DNA of 64,000 bases from Phymorhynchus buccinoides (Eukaryota > Mollusca > Gastropoda > Neogastropoda > Raphitomidae). Positions 1 through 9,415 of this stretch are shown one piece after another (within the stretch, counting starts at the first letter, position 1; each line of letters begins with the position of its first letter). Location: NCBI GenBank assembly GCA_017654935.2, contig CM065682.1:81273247-81337246 (forward strand), given 5' to 3'. The notes beneath the pieces were generated by a model, which was not told where the DNA came from, made no database searches, and saw only the letters and a list, made by a program, of their open reading frames with translations. A program made the position numbers and the translations under genes.

Positions 1-198
1 GGTTATTTATAGACCGCTTAACTCCCTTTGCAGGGTGCTCAAAGCGCTGAACAAAGGCCTAAACACTAACATACAGATAAACATACACATTAAAGACAAG
101 CCAAGAATAATCAACATGAAGACAAGTATCAATGAATATAAACATTAAAAATAAGTGAGACTGTTCATACAAAATACATGTATTAATCTCTCTCGCCC

Positions 199-232
<34 letters not shown>

Positions 233-390
233 CCCCACCCCCTCTAGAAGAAGATTTTAATTTAAATAAAAAAAAGAGCAAAAGAAAGTGTAAAAAACCT
301 AATCTACAGTGACCCAGACAGTTGGTTCTCCCTGTGGATCCCCAACATGATGCCGCGTCAAACACCTTGACCATTTAGAAAAAATAAATC
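1..390 (-). repeat. LINE-tail-like sequence and poly-C tract
   Basis: Positions 7-60 contain a short block with a TATAGA start and TCAAAGCGCT, the reverse complement of the AAGCGCTTAGAGC..GCTATA type tail seen at 18940-19012. In the third contig the same block is preceded by an AAT repeat. A C run of about 50 bases lies at 200-240. No gene is visible. Confidence 0.45.
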
Positions 391-550
391 TATTGTTGTT
401 TGATGGATGACTGGAAGGTGCTGGGACAGGTGGCAGACACAGCCACCCCAGGTAGCCCGTTCTGTCGCTGATGGTTCGAGGGAAAAATGCATTCTGTCTG
501 TATTCAGTGCGACAGTGGATGGATCCAGTGATACATGGGTGTGTCTTAAC
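391..550 (-). pseudogene. Relic of a LINE reverse transcriptase C-terminus
   Basis: On the minus strand the region translates to the stereotyped end of CR1/Jockey-type ORF2 proteins, with RQNSFFPRTIRDWNGLP-like sequence followed by SFQSSIKQQ and a stop at 391-393. The motif is clearest in the third contig (56826-56985). In this copy it is broken near position 465 by base changes and an indel. Only the last 50 or so residues are present, so this is a 3' end fragment with no catalytic part. The family call rests on the recognisable terminal motif and is tentative at clade level. Confidence 0.55.
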
Positions 551-1493
551 ACCGAAAAATGCCGAAAGGTGAATGCTGGAAAATGCCGGAAAATAAAAAA
601 TAACACACGACCCAGGCAGGCCTAGGTCGCTACGACGATCTCATTCTCAGCCTGTATGAATGGTGTGTGATGCCACAAAAACTGCGTCTTCTTAAAAATA
701 TGACATCTACTGTCGTTCTTTAATTCATGTTGAGCGCCAATGTGTTTATATGTACGCGCTGTTTTGTTTGTAAGCACGTCGATATGATGCAGTATGACAT
801 GAATTCTATTCTAGTAGTGTGCAGGATTGTCGAACTACGGAAATGTCATCTGGACCGTGTTAATTACTTTGCTATTCAGCAATTTCACTTCCATTGTAAT
901 ACATTTTCATGATTTTGGGGGGTTCTGTAGAATGTTTTCATAATTCAGCCCTACCATTCGGTGTTTTGATCATTCTGCATTCAGCATTTTTCAGTATGTT
1001 TTGACCATTCTCAGGGCTCCCAGGGACCTCCATTTTGGGGTCTATGAAGTACTAAAATTCTAAAGGACCCTCTAAAAGAATGTGCAGGGGGTCCCAGGGA
1101 TGCATTAGAAATTTTTTGGGGGCATTCACAATGCCACTGGGACCCTCTATCCCGCCTCTAGGACACTCTATACTGTAAGTGAAGGAGTCGCCAACTCGTT
1201 CATACCCCATTCGGTAAGCCACAGCAACCGAGCCGCATGGACTGACCACATACACCAACACCCTCACACAAAACGTACGCACGCAGACAGACACACACAC
1301 ACATGCATGCACACACAACCCACAAAACCCAAACACATACAAGCACATATATGTAAGCACACATTCAAAAATGATTCATGCTCACACACACACACAACAC
1401 ACACACTCACACACACGCACCACAAAACACAGCACAAACCTCTTATTCAATCTTCCCTCACATGCTCACAACGATAGACAACTGATCAAATAT
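551..1493. other. No gene seen; AC-rich and GGGTCCCAGGGA-type repeats
   Basis: No supported coding sequence. Around 1005-1160 there are several near copies of a GGGTCCCAGGGA/GGGACCCTC motif in both orientations, and 1260-1420 is dominated by CA dinucleotides. This may be 3' untranslated sequence of the LINE at 1494-2800, since the minus-strand tail-like block sits beyond it, but that link is an inference. Confidence 0.5.
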
Positions 1494-2800
1494 TTAGGGC
1501 GCAGCAGGAAAAAGTTGGGTTTTAAGAGAGGTTTTGAATGAGGAGACTTGAGTTGGAGTGTCGGAGAGGAGAAGGCAGAGAATTCCACAGAGATGGTGCT
1601 TTACAAGAAAAAGAACGTTGGCCAGCAGATTTGAGACGGATGGAGGGAATGGAAAGGAGACAAGAATCAGATGATGAACGTAGTTGGCGCGCTGGGACAT
1701 AGAGATGAAGACGATCAGAGAGATACAGGGGAGCTTGATCATTCAGTGACTTGAAGGCAAGGAGGAGAATTTTGTAGTCAATACGTGATTGAACTGGGAG
1801 CCAATGTAGGGAACGAAGAACCGGAGTGATGTGATCGTACCTTGGGGAGCGAGAAATGAGACGAGCAGCATGATTCTGGATCCATTGGAGCTTAGAGATG
1901 AGAATTGATGGACAGCCAGCAAGAAGTGAGTTACAGTAGTCAAGGCATAACAGGACAAAAACACATACTAGAGTCTTCAGGGCATCTTGAGAGAGGAAAC
2001 GGCGGATGGAACTAATTCTTCGAAGTTCTAGATTAGATAGCAAGCCTTGCAAACATTGGAAACATGCTGTTTGAAAGAAAGGGTTTGGTCCAAAGTAACA
2101 CCTAGATTGCGGACGGATGCCAATAGCTTGATCTCAGTGCCATCAATGTCGACGGAACCTGGGAGAACCTGAGTTTTAATTGTGTGGTTAGAGGCTACAA
2201 GAATCATCTCTGTCTTTTCAGCATTTAGTTGCAGTTTGTTGTAAAACATCCATGTTTTAACAGCAGAGATGCACAATTTAGAAGAAGAAATCATTTGATC
2301 TAATTGACTCAGGTGGGCAGAAATGTACAGTTGATTGTCATCAGAAAAGCTATGATGTAGAAGAGAATGCTGGTTGATGATGGCGGAGAGAGGTTGCGTA
2401 TAAAGAACAAAAAGGATAGGGCCTAAGACTGAACCTTGGGGTACACTGAACTGAAGACCTTTTGGAAGAGATGAAGAACCATTGACAACAACTGTCTGTG
2501 TGCGATCAGAGAGGTAGGAAGAAAACCAGGAAAGAACAGCCCCAGATAGACCAAAGGAGGTGTGAAGTCTAGAAATGAGGATGGAGTGGTCGATAGTGTC
2601 AAAGGCTGCAGAAAGATCAAGGAGAGATAGAAGAGAAACCTTGTTTTCATCCAAGGCAGTGAGCAGGTCGTTCGTTATCTTTAAGAGGGCTGTCTCAGTA
2701 CTGTGACCTGCTCGATAAGCAGACTGGTTTGGATAGAAAAGATCGTTTACCTGCTGAAGATGGTCAGACAGCTGTTTAAGATTAAAAAATAACCACCTTT
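1494..2800 (-). pseudogene. L2/CR1-group LINE reverse transcriptase, 5'-truncated and frameshifted
   Basis: Two minus-strand reading frames together make the reverse transcriptase of an L2/CR1-group non-LTR retrotransposon. The first (from about 2800 to 2028) has NQSAYRAGHSTETALLK, the motif-A block LLDLSAAFDTIDH with its catalytic Asp, the VPQGSVLGPILF block, and FSDD in place of the usual FADD, so both catalytic Asp residues survive. The second (2052-1522) carries the thumb and C-terminal block with SLHWLPVQSRIDYKILLLAFKSLN and PSLWNSLPSPLR. A frameshift near 2040 separates them and is shared with the copy at 57939-59215. A one-base insertion near 1550 also breaks the last residues here. 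No endonuclease domain is present: the 5' side ends in a 40-base G run at 2808-2847. It is not functional as it stands. Confidence 0.85.
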
Positions 2801-2807
2801 TCCGTAA

Positions 2808-2847
<40 letters not shown>
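2808..2847. repeat. Poly-G tract
   Basis: About 40 consecutive G at the 5' truncation point of the minus-strand LINE. The copy in the third contig (about 59263-59280) has only about 18 G, so the length is unstable or poorly resolved by sequencing. Confidence 0.9.
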
Positions 2848-2848
<1 letters not shown>

Positions 2849-3411
2849 GGGGAAGGGGGGATAGTTGACATGAATGAACGAAGCCCAACTCCTACTATGT
2901 AAGAAAAAATATTTCTTTTTTTCTTCAACCTCTCCACACCTTGTCAGATATCATAATTAAGAGATTTGAAGGAAGATGAAATTGATAGGATATTTTGGAA
3001 TTGGAAGTTTCAGGGGAATAGAGAGGAGTTCAATAAGATTTTAGGTTTATGGTTTCTAGGCTTATCTCAAGAGCCTTTGGTCAGCTGTCTTGATACTGTG
3101 GTTGACAATAGGATGTCCACACCCTCATGGGTGCAACTACACAAAATGAAAAAACCTGTCAGGGTCTAGGGGTAATGTGCACTTGCAACTGAAGAAAACA
3201 ATGATTGATAAATGTATTTTAGTTTGCTTTTTTTCCACAATTTATACAAATGCGTGTTTGAAAAATACAGTAGACACACAAAGACCTAATTTTTAAAAAA
3301 AGGAAATTCCTTTTCTGGTAAAATTCAAAAGGAAATCCTTTATGCCAGGGAAAGTTGTACACATGCACTCTCGTTTGGAAAGTACATGTGTATTTTGCTA
3401 ATGTGTGGCAG
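2848..3411. other. No gene seen; upstream of the candidate exon
   Basis: AT-rich sequence without a supported gene. It ends in a plausible splice acceptor (TTTTGCTAATGTGTGGCAG) directly before the candidate exon at 3412. Confidence 0.5.
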
Positions 3412-3696
3412 GAATCAGGTGACGATGGCTCCTACAACAGACAGACGGCAGAGCAAGGATGGCACAGCGGCCACAACAACACCTGATGCTGATGCTGTTG
3501 CTGCTGCTGCTATTGCTGCTGATGCTGCTGCTGACCAGCAGAAACACCAAACTACAAGTGCAACCCAAGAACCCCAAACCGGCCGCCAAGGAGAAAGTCG
3601 AAGCCGCAACCCAGATCTTCCATTATTCCGGTGCAAATCGACAAAACCCTGGAAAGGGAGAGGCTACAATTCCAAAATTCTTCAGGCACTTTCTCT
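3412..3696 (+). CDS. Candidate protein-coding exon, Ala/Thr/Gln-rich; unknown function
   Basis: A 285-bp stretch bounded by an acceptor-like CAG at 3409-3411 and a near-consensus donor (CT|GTAAGTGTG) at 3697. An ATG at 3425 sits in a strong initiation context (A at -3, G at +4) and opens MAPTTDRRQSKDG, followed by an Asp-Ala repeat (ADAVAAAAIAADAAA) from a CTG/GAT-rich stretch, then a basic polar tail. The copy at 59851-60136 is one base longer (286 bp); there the frame runs into TKTLERERLQFQNSSGTFS and ends on a codon boundary at the donor, while here the frame ends differently (TKPWKGRGYNSKILQALSL). I recognise no family. It could be a host exon, an exon of a degraded element, or chance. 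The trinucleotide repeat inflates the ORF length. Confidence 0.35.
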
Positions 3697-3698
3697 GT

Positions 3699-3758
<60 letters not shown>

Positions 3759-3919
3759 ACACTGTTTTGTATGTCTGTGTGTGTGTGTTTTTTATGTCTG
3801 TGTGTGTGTGTGTGTGCGTGCGTGTGCATTTCTTGATGCTCCTATTTGTTGCTGTACATAGGATGTCATTGTGGATTATGTGTTGCATTTTCTCATGTCT
3901 GTCTCTGTATTTGTTGCAG
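3697..3919 (+). repeat. GT microsatellite in a putative intron
   Basis: TG dinucleotide runs at about 3700-3757 and 3770-3825 follow the donor-like site at 3697. The run is about as long in the third contig. If the flanking exon calls are right, this is intronic; a pyrimidine-rich run leads into the acceptor at 3918-3919. Confidence 0.7.
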
Positions 3920-4053
3920 CAGAATGCTGAGGACTTATTTTCTGTTTGATGTGGTCTGTGTTGTTGCAGCAGAATGCTGAGGACTTATTTTCCGTTTGTT
4001 GCAGCAGAATGCTGAGGACTTATTTTCCGTTTGTTGTGGTCTGTTTTCACTTT
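3920..4053 (+). repeat. Three tandem copies of an acceptor-plus-short-exon motif
   Basis: The 23-base core beginning CAGAATGCTGAGGACTTATT starts at 3920, 3970 and 4005, each time directly after TTGCAG, giving CAGCAG double acceptors. Spacings of 50 and 35 show irregular tandem duplication. Read in the phase left by the upstream donor in the third contig, the first copy gives QNAEDLFSV and a stop. That makes it a possible terminal exon, but this depends on splicing that cannot be seen here. Confidence 0.5.
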
Positions 4054-4088
4054 TGTTGCTGTAGGGTGTACTTCATGTAAAGTCTTAA

Positions 4089-4107
4089 AGGGGCACCCTG
4101 ACGGACA
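4089..4107 (+). mobile_element. Solo terminus of the TTAA foldback family
   Basis: TTAA (4085-4088) followed by AGGGGCACCCTGACGGA, matching the terminal inverted repeats of the complete element at 24327-25281. No partner end is visible nearby, so this is a truncated copy. Confidence 0.55.
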
Positions 4108-4112
4108 GTTGG

Positions 4113-4983
4113 CTTTTTATTATATGACTAGCGCAACGCCGAGTACTGGTAACGCCCAGTAACGGTAACGCCTAGTAACGGTAACACCAAGTACTGGTAA
4201 CGCTGAGTACAGCAAAATAAAAAAAATGTGAAGCGATTCGGTTAAAAAACGGTGGAGTTATAAGGCCCTGTTTCCTGTTGGCGCTGCTCTGAAAGTGACT
4301 CTCCCTAGTAACAATAACGCACCGCAACGGTAACGCCAAGTACTGGTAACGCTGAGTACAGCAAATTTGAAGCAATTCGGTTAAGACAAGTCTGAGTTAT
4401 AAGGCCCCGTTTCCCATTGGCGCTGCTCTGAGAGTGATGCGCTCTGTGTAGTAACAGTAACGCCTAGTAACGGTAACGCCAAGTACTGGTAATGCTGAGT
4501 ACAGCAAATTTGAAGTGATTCGGTTAAGAAATGGCGGAGTTATACGGTTCTGTTTCCCGTTGATGCTGCTCCGAGAGTGACACGCTCTCCCGATTCTCTT
4601 CAAAATGTCAGGCAATTCGGTTAAGAAACGGCTGAGTTATAATGCCCCGTTTCCCGTTGGCGCTGCTCTGAGAGTGACGCGCTCTCCTGAGTAACGGTAA
4701 CGGTAATGCCAAGTACTGGTAACGCTGAGTACAGCAAATTTGAAGTGATTTGGTTAAGAAACGGCGGAGTTATAAGGCCCCGTTTCCTGTTGGCGCTGCT
4801 CTGAGAGTGACACGCTCTCCCGATTCTCTTCAAATTTGCTGCGATGGTTGCCCTGACCACAGCAAGCCTGTCAGCAAATTTGAAGCGATTCGGTCGTAAA
4901 ATGGCGGAGTTATGAGGCCCGTTTTGTGTTTCAGACAGACACTCACACACATACAGACACACACTTGCCTTTTTATTATATGA
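4113..4983 (+). repeat. Unclassified interspersed repeat with internal ~145-bp tandem units
   Basis: The segment contains about five imperfect units built from GAGTACTGGTAACGC, CAGCAAATTTGAAGCGATTC and GGCGGAGTTATAAGGCCC blocks plus a GGCGCTGCTCTGAGAGTGA block. It ends in a CA-rich run and TGCCTTTTTATTATATGA. A perfect 15-base direct repeat CTTTTTATTATATGA lies at 4113-4127 and 4969-4983, which could be a target-site duplication or two copies of the element end. The same 3' end recurs at 6470-6487. There is no coding capacity; the family is unknown to me. Confidence 0.6.
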
Positions 4984-5181
4984 TGACTAAGGATCCCACG
5001 TTAGACACCTAACAGATTGTTAACAGTCAAGTAACCAAAGACATTATGCATTGAACATGTAGCCTACATAATCAGTACATCTCATAGCCCTACAAGAGGC
5101 AGAGAGAGAGAGAGAGAGAGACAGAGAGCAAATAAGACAACTGCTGTTCCTGTCTAAGGTGAAGCGGCGTATAACAGCCCT
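4984..5181. other. No gene seen; short AG microsatellite
   Basis: Spacer between the repeat and the zinc-finger ORF with an AG run at about 5099-5120. Confidence 0.5.
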
Positions 5182-5643
5182 CTAGGATTGCGTTTTTGAC
5201 CAAAACATTGTCGCCAGCACGTATCTGGGGAACAAACTTTTTGTTTTGTTTTTTGCTTCTTCTTGTTGATCTTGTTTGTTAAAACCAACAGCAGCTGTTG
5301 ATGCTTCCTCGTCAGTGTTGGCACCAAGCACACTATCACGACACACATATGTGTGTGCATTCAGATATTCCCTCTTGAGAGTTACACATGCGGAAACAAA
5401 GTCTGTGTTACCAGCGCTGCTGTGAGCCTTAGCTTTGCAATCTTTGCACGTCATTACATTTATCTCTGCATCATACAGCAACCACTCAAAATCTTGTAGC
5501 CATTTGTTGGAATTTTCGTGTTGGCTGCATTTTGCTTTGCAAAGCTTCTGCACACGATGGGGTGTGAGTTTTTTGTTAGAGGTAGATGGCTGTTCAGAAT
5601 CTGAAACCCTACCTGAATCATTTTGCTTATTGTGTTTGTCTGG
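5182..5643 (-). CDS. Exon of a TTF/hAT-type zinc-finger protein (ZNF862-like), partial
   Basis: A minus-strand frame runs from a possible acceptor (TATTTAG, 5650-5644) to a stop at 5182. In the 123 residues after an internal GTG at 5553 it has KWLQDFEWL, then C36-x2-C39, a Cys at 56 in FVSACVTLKREYLNAH and His 67. That spacing is the N-terminal zinc finger shared by hAT transposases and their domesticated ZNF862/ZMYM-like relatives, which bind DNA in the nucleus. The copy at 61738-62199 reads FVSGCVTLKR, matching the usual Gly-Cys of the family, so this copy carries a substitution. Sequence after residue 75 does not resemble the usual continuation, and no transposase core is nearby. It is probably an isolated exon or relic; I cannot tell host gene from transposon. 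Confidence 0.5.
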   Translation of the reverse strand, partial: PDKHNKQNDSGRVSDSEQPSTSNKKLTPHRVQKLCKAKCSQHENSNKWLQDFEWLLYDAEINVMTCKDCKAKAHSSAGNTDFVSACVTLKREYLNAHTYVCRDSVLGANTDEEASTAAVGFNKQDQQEEAKNKTKSLFPRYVLATMFWSKTQS

Positions 5644-6149
5644 CTAAATACTGGTAGTTCTGCATTGTTGGTCTATAAATTATTGCAACAGCGAAAAAAA
5701 CCGCAGAAGGCCAAAGAGGGCCGAAAGGCCAAAGAGGGCGTAAAACATCATTTCTCAGAAACGCAGATTTCTGTTCAGGTTGGTTTCTCTTTCGACTCGC
5801 CATTTTCCAAGAAAGTTACAGCTGCAGCAGTTGATAAAGAAAGCGTCTGCTACCATTGTCCGTGAAAACGAAGCATTCTGATTGGCTACAGATAAGTGTG
5901 GGTCCGAGCATTGCACGCTGATGTTAGCCTAGCTGAGACAGGGATAGCGATGCCTTTGCGGACAAATTCCCGCCTCATGCGTTGCTGACCCAACTAGGCC
6001 TACCTGCCTGCGGGGAATTCCCCGAAGAGCCTGGCGAGCGGCAGTCAGATTTGTTACTGGCCATTGGCGATTGATTTACATTTATTCAGTCACCAGGACA
6101 AAATTTAAGTCACCAAGGCGAGTGATTTTCTCACATTGTAGAGGGCTGG
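5644..6149. other. No gene seen
   Basis: Contains a short repeat of GGCCAAAGAGGGC around 5710-5740 and otherwise unremarkable sequence. The middle contig starts matching at 6133. Confidence 0.5.
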
Positions 6150-6433
6150 TATATCGCGCACGTTTATGAATCGATTCACTTCCGGTTTGGCACATCGATA
6201 GTCACCGTCCCCGGTCATATAGCTGCCAAATTTGAAGGCAATCGGTCCAGAAAATTAATACCGGAGATACGGGCGCCGAGTGGCTGGCGGATATGCGTTC
6301 CGCGCATTTGCCGAACCGCGCAAATGACGCGGCCACCTCGGTTGCTGTTGCCATCGCCCTGTATGGGCTCACAGTAAATTTGAAGCGATTCAGTCAAAAA
6401 ACGGCTGAGTTATAACTATAAGGCCCGTTTTGT

Positions 6434-6468
<35 letters not shown>

Positions 6469-6487
6469 CTTTGCCTTTTTACTATAT
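6150..6487 (+). repeat. Second copy of the AAATTTGAAG..TTATATGA repeat family
   Basis: GC-rich body (CCGGAGATACGGGCGCCGAG and similar) followed by the same end as the repeat at 4113-4983: AAATTTGAAGCGATTC, a GGCTGAGTTAT block, GGCCCGTTTTGTGTTTCA, a CA run and TGCCTTTTTACTATATGA. The two copies share only the right end, suggesting one family with variable bodies and a conserved 3' terminus. Confidence 0.6.
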
Positions 6488-6489
6488 GA

Positions 6490-7190
6490 TTATTTGTTGA
6501 CTACAATATATGTGTCTTTCATATATCAAAGTAAACATCATCAAAGGACCGAGCATATCATAATGCATTAACATGTTGTTTGTTGACTACAATATCTGTG
6601 TTTTTCAGGGGTCAAATGTCTACACCTGACTTGAAGTAAACATCATCCAAGGACCGAGCATATCATAATGCATTAACATGTTGTTTGTTGACTACAATAT
6701 CTGTGTTTTTCAGGGGTCAAATGTCTACACCTGACTTGAAGTAAACATCATCCAAGGACCGAGCATATCATAATGCATTAACATGTTGTTTGTTGACTAC
6801 AATATCTGTGTTTTTCAGGGGTCAAATGTCTACACCTGACTTGAAGTAAACATCATCCAAGGACCGAGCATATCATAATGCATTAACATGTTGTTTGTTG
6901 ACTACAATATCTGTGTTTTTCAGGGGTCAAATGTCTACACCTGACTTGAAGTAAACATCATCCAAGGACCGAGCATATCATAATGCATTAACATGTTGTT
7001 TGTTGACTACAATATCTGTGTTTTTCAGGGGTCAAATGTCTACACCTGACTTGAAGTAAACATCATCCAAGGACCGAGCATATCATAATGCATTAACATG
7101 TTGTTTGTTGACTACAATATCTGTGTTTTTCAGGGGTCAAATGTCTACACCTGACTTGAACATCATCAAAGGACCGAGCATATCATATAT
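6490..7190 (+). repeat. 105-bp tandem repeat, seven units with splice-acceptor-like motif
   Basis: TATCATAATG recurs at 6556, 6661, 6766, 6871, 6976 and 7081, an exact 105-base period, with truncated units at each end. Every full unit contains TGACTACAATATCTGTGTTTTTCAG-type sequence (branch-point-like, pyrimidine run, AG). This is followed by a 27-base segment and GAAGTAAAC, a fair donor. In one frame the 27 bases read GQMSTPDL; the other two frames hit stops. Units are nearly identical, indicating recent expansion. Both other copies of the locus also have seven units. Confidence 0.9.
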
Positions 7191-7534
7191 AATTATCATA
7201 TTATTTGTTAAGGTTAGATCTATAATGTGCCTTCTCATACCAAGGCATCTCAAGTATTATCCTTTAGGTATTTATGCAAGTTATTTTTATTGTTTGCTTT
7301 TAATTTATGAATAGTGATTTTAACTAAAGGGCTATCTTTATTAGTTTTAACTTTTGTGTGTGTGTGTGTGTGTGCACTGTGCTCCTGTTAACTTTCATTG
7401 TTTCCATGTTATCTACCTGTGCCTGTTTGTGTAGAATTGTCTTCTTCAGTGTATGTTGTGTAACTGGCCAGTTAATGAAATGTTTTTATTATTTATTCTG
7501 TATTTTATGCGCAAGCTGGGCATCAAATTTCTTC
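7191..7534. other. Unique AT-rich spacer with a GT microsatellite
   Basis: No gene seen. A TG run lies at 7355-7374. Confidence 0.5.
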
Positions 7535-8575
7535 TGTTTGAAGACAATACAATCTAAACCTGTCTCTACCCACCATATCATAATACATGATCATTATTGT
7601 CATACCTGCCAACCCTCCTGGTAAATCCGGGAGCTTCCCGGATTTTGTTACCTCTCCCAGTCTTCCCGGAATTCACGTAAAACTCCCGGATTTTGAAATT
7701 TCCAGCTTAGATGACCTCAGAAACGAGTGTTATGAAACCTGAAAACCAAAACTGGGTTTCAGGAAGCTTTGCGGAGCAGAGTTTGTATTGCGCATGTCGG
7801 AAGCGGGGGCTACTTCCTCCTGCAATCCTTTGTTTGGCGGTCTTTAGGCCTGTCTCGCGCCGCCATTGAAGTAGCCTCGCCACGATGCCGAAGGCAAAGG
7901 AGAAAGCAAAGAAATGGAAGACCGACTTTTCAGACGAATGCAACAAATTTGACCCAAAAAAGTTTCTCAGCTTCAGGGGGCAGGACCCCCGCTCCAGGAT
8001 TTTGTTTGGGAAAAGTTGGCAGCTATGTATTGGTTGTTAATGGCAATGTTGTGTGTGTGTCATGCAGGCAGCTACATCTAGACCTGTCTCAACCCTCCAT
8101 ATCATAATACATTGTTGTATTGGTTGTTAATGACAATGTTGTGTGTGTGTCATGCAGGCATCGGCATCTAGACCTGTCTCAACCCACCATATCATAATAC
8201 ATTGTTGTATTGTTTGTTAATGACAATGTTGTGTGTGTGTCATGCAGGCATCGGCATCTAGACCTGTCTCAACCCACTATGTCATAATACATTGTTGTAT
8301 TGGTTGTTAATGGCAATGTTGTGTGTGTGTCATGCAGGCATCGGCATCTAGACCTGTCTCAACCCACCATATCATAATACATTGTTGTATTGGTTGTTAA
8401 TGACAATGTTGTGTGTGTGTCATGCAGGCATCGGCATCTAGACCTGTCTCAACCCACTATGTCATAATACATTGTTGTATTGTTTGTTAATGACAATGTT
8501 GTGTGTGTGTCATGCAGGCATCGGCATCTAGACCTGTCTCAACCCACCATATCATAATACATTATCGTATTGTTA
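7535..8575 (+). repeat. 90-bp tandem repeat, interrupted by a MITE
   Basis: The GGCATCTAGACCTGTCTCAA block recurs at 90-base steps (for example 8161, 8251, 8341, 8431, 8521). Each unit has GTGTGTGTCATGCAG (acceptor-like) and CATATCATAATACATT. One unit fragment at 7545-7590 precedes the MITE at 7604-8024 and the array resumes after it, so the array predates the MITE. The motif order matches the 105-bp array, so the two arrays are probably divergent relatives. Confidence 0.9.
7604..8024 (+). mobile_element. 421-bp MITE with CTGCCAAC terminal inverted repeats
   Basis: Ends ACCTGCCAAC and GTTGGCAGCT form imperfect terminal inverted repeats, bounded by AT on each side. It lies inside the 90-bp satellite, whose unit provides the flanking sequence. 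Internally an ATG at 7885 in good context opens MPKAKEKAKKWKTDFSDE and a lysine-rich frame to about 8006, which looks like the N-terminal remnant of a transposase, so this is likely an internal-deletion derivative. The superfamily is not certain; the AT dinucleotide flank would fit ISL2EU-type elements. The mirror copy has exactly the same length. Confidence 0.7.
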
Positions 8576-8935
8576 ACAAAGTTGAGGTGTTCCAAATTCT
8601 CTCACTCTACTCCAATGCTTGAATCTCTTCACTGGCTTCCTGTTGGAAGGCGTATTGAATACAAGCTCTCTCTGCTCTGTTACAAATCCCTGAATGGTCT
8701 GGCTCCTTCTTATCTCGCTGATCGTCTGAACCTTTACGCACCTCTTACGACTGTTGCGCTCCTCTTCTGACACTTCTCTCCTCCAGATCCCTCGTTACGG
8801 CACCAAGACCCTTGGCGAATGGTCCTCTTTCCAGGGCCCCTTCTCTTGGAATAGACTCCCTTTACCTCTCCGTTCTGCCAACTCCCTTTCTTCATTTAAG
8901 TCTTCTATCAAAACTACTCTTTTCAAATTATAGCC
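8573..8935 (+). pseudogene. CR1/L2-group LINE C-terminal relic
   Basis: Plus-strand translation gives SHSTPMLESLHWLPVGRRIE followed by YKLSLLCYKSLNGLAPSYL and LNLYAP, the standard thumb/C-terminal block of L2/CR1 ORF2 proteins. Then, after a frameshift near 8765, come pieces of the FSFQAPSTWNSLP-type ending. About 120 residues remain and no catalytic motifs are present. It sits between the 90-bp array and two diverged array units, so it inserted into that array. It is a dead 3' fragment. Confidence 0.75.
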
Positions 8936-8974
8936 TGCTATATTTCTTTTCCAAGTGCTGTGCCCCTTCCATCC

Positions 8975-9175
8975 GCGTGTGTTTGTGTGTTAATGTTGTG
9001 TTTGTGTCATTCAGGTATCGGTACCTAGACCTGCCTCAAACACCTCCCACAGGACCGACCATATCATAGTACATTATCGTATTGTTTGTTAACGACAACG
9101 TTGTGTTTGTGTCATTCAGGTATCGGTATCTAGGCCTGCCTCAATTACCTCCCAAAGGACCGACCATCATGTGGG
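8975..9175 (+). repeat. Two diverged units of the 90-bp array family
   Basis: Two units with GTTTGTGTCATTCAGGTATC and CCTCCCACAGGACCGACC/CCTCCCAAAGGACCGACC. They keep the acceptor-like CAG and, in the same frame as the main array, read YRYLDLPQTPPTGPTIS and YRYLGLPQLPPKGPTI. They are intermediate between the 90-bp and 105-bp arrays, having the GGACCGA block of the latter. Confidence 0.7.
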
Positions 9176-9239
9176 CTCCCGAGGGTTCTGCCCGCTGCCG
9201 CTTGTTGTCAGTATACAGTTTCAGCCAATGTTAAAGTTT

Positions 9240-9246
9240 GGAGACA

Positions 9247-9308
<62 letters not shown>

Positions 9309-9415
9309 TACACACACACAGTGACACCCACACCCACACACCACACAGTGACACACGCCACACACGCACACACACACAGTGACACATACACACACAGTGA
9401 CACACACACAATAGA
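9240..9415. repeat. CA microsatellite with CAGTGACACA interruptions
   Basis: Dominated by CA dinucleotides with repeated ACAGTGACACA blocks. The mirror copy at 51720-51897 has different block counts, as expected for a hypervariable microsatellite. Confidence 0.95.

Larger units (their letters stand above)
1..7444 (+). repeat. Direct-repeat copy 1 of a >7.4-kb segment
   Basis: The window start is collinear with 56337-64000 at an offset of about 56.34 to 56.56 kb. The match includes the L2-group LINE, the candidate exon at 3412-3696, the zinc-finger exon and the 105-bp array. The copies differ by single-base changes, one-base indels and large poly-C length differences (about 50 versus about 130 bases at the left end). 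Confidence 0.95.

Noticed and set aside
1052..1360. Open frames in the 1052-1360 and 57493-57804 region
   Set aside because: They are driven by CA repeats and differ by frame between copies, with no recognisable protein.
3459..3836. Leu-rich frame resembling a signal peptide or membrane anchor (MAQRPQQHLMLMLLLLLLLL)
   Set aside because: It is the CTG trinucleotide repeat read in another frame, and the remainder runs into a GT microsatellite (CVCVCV).
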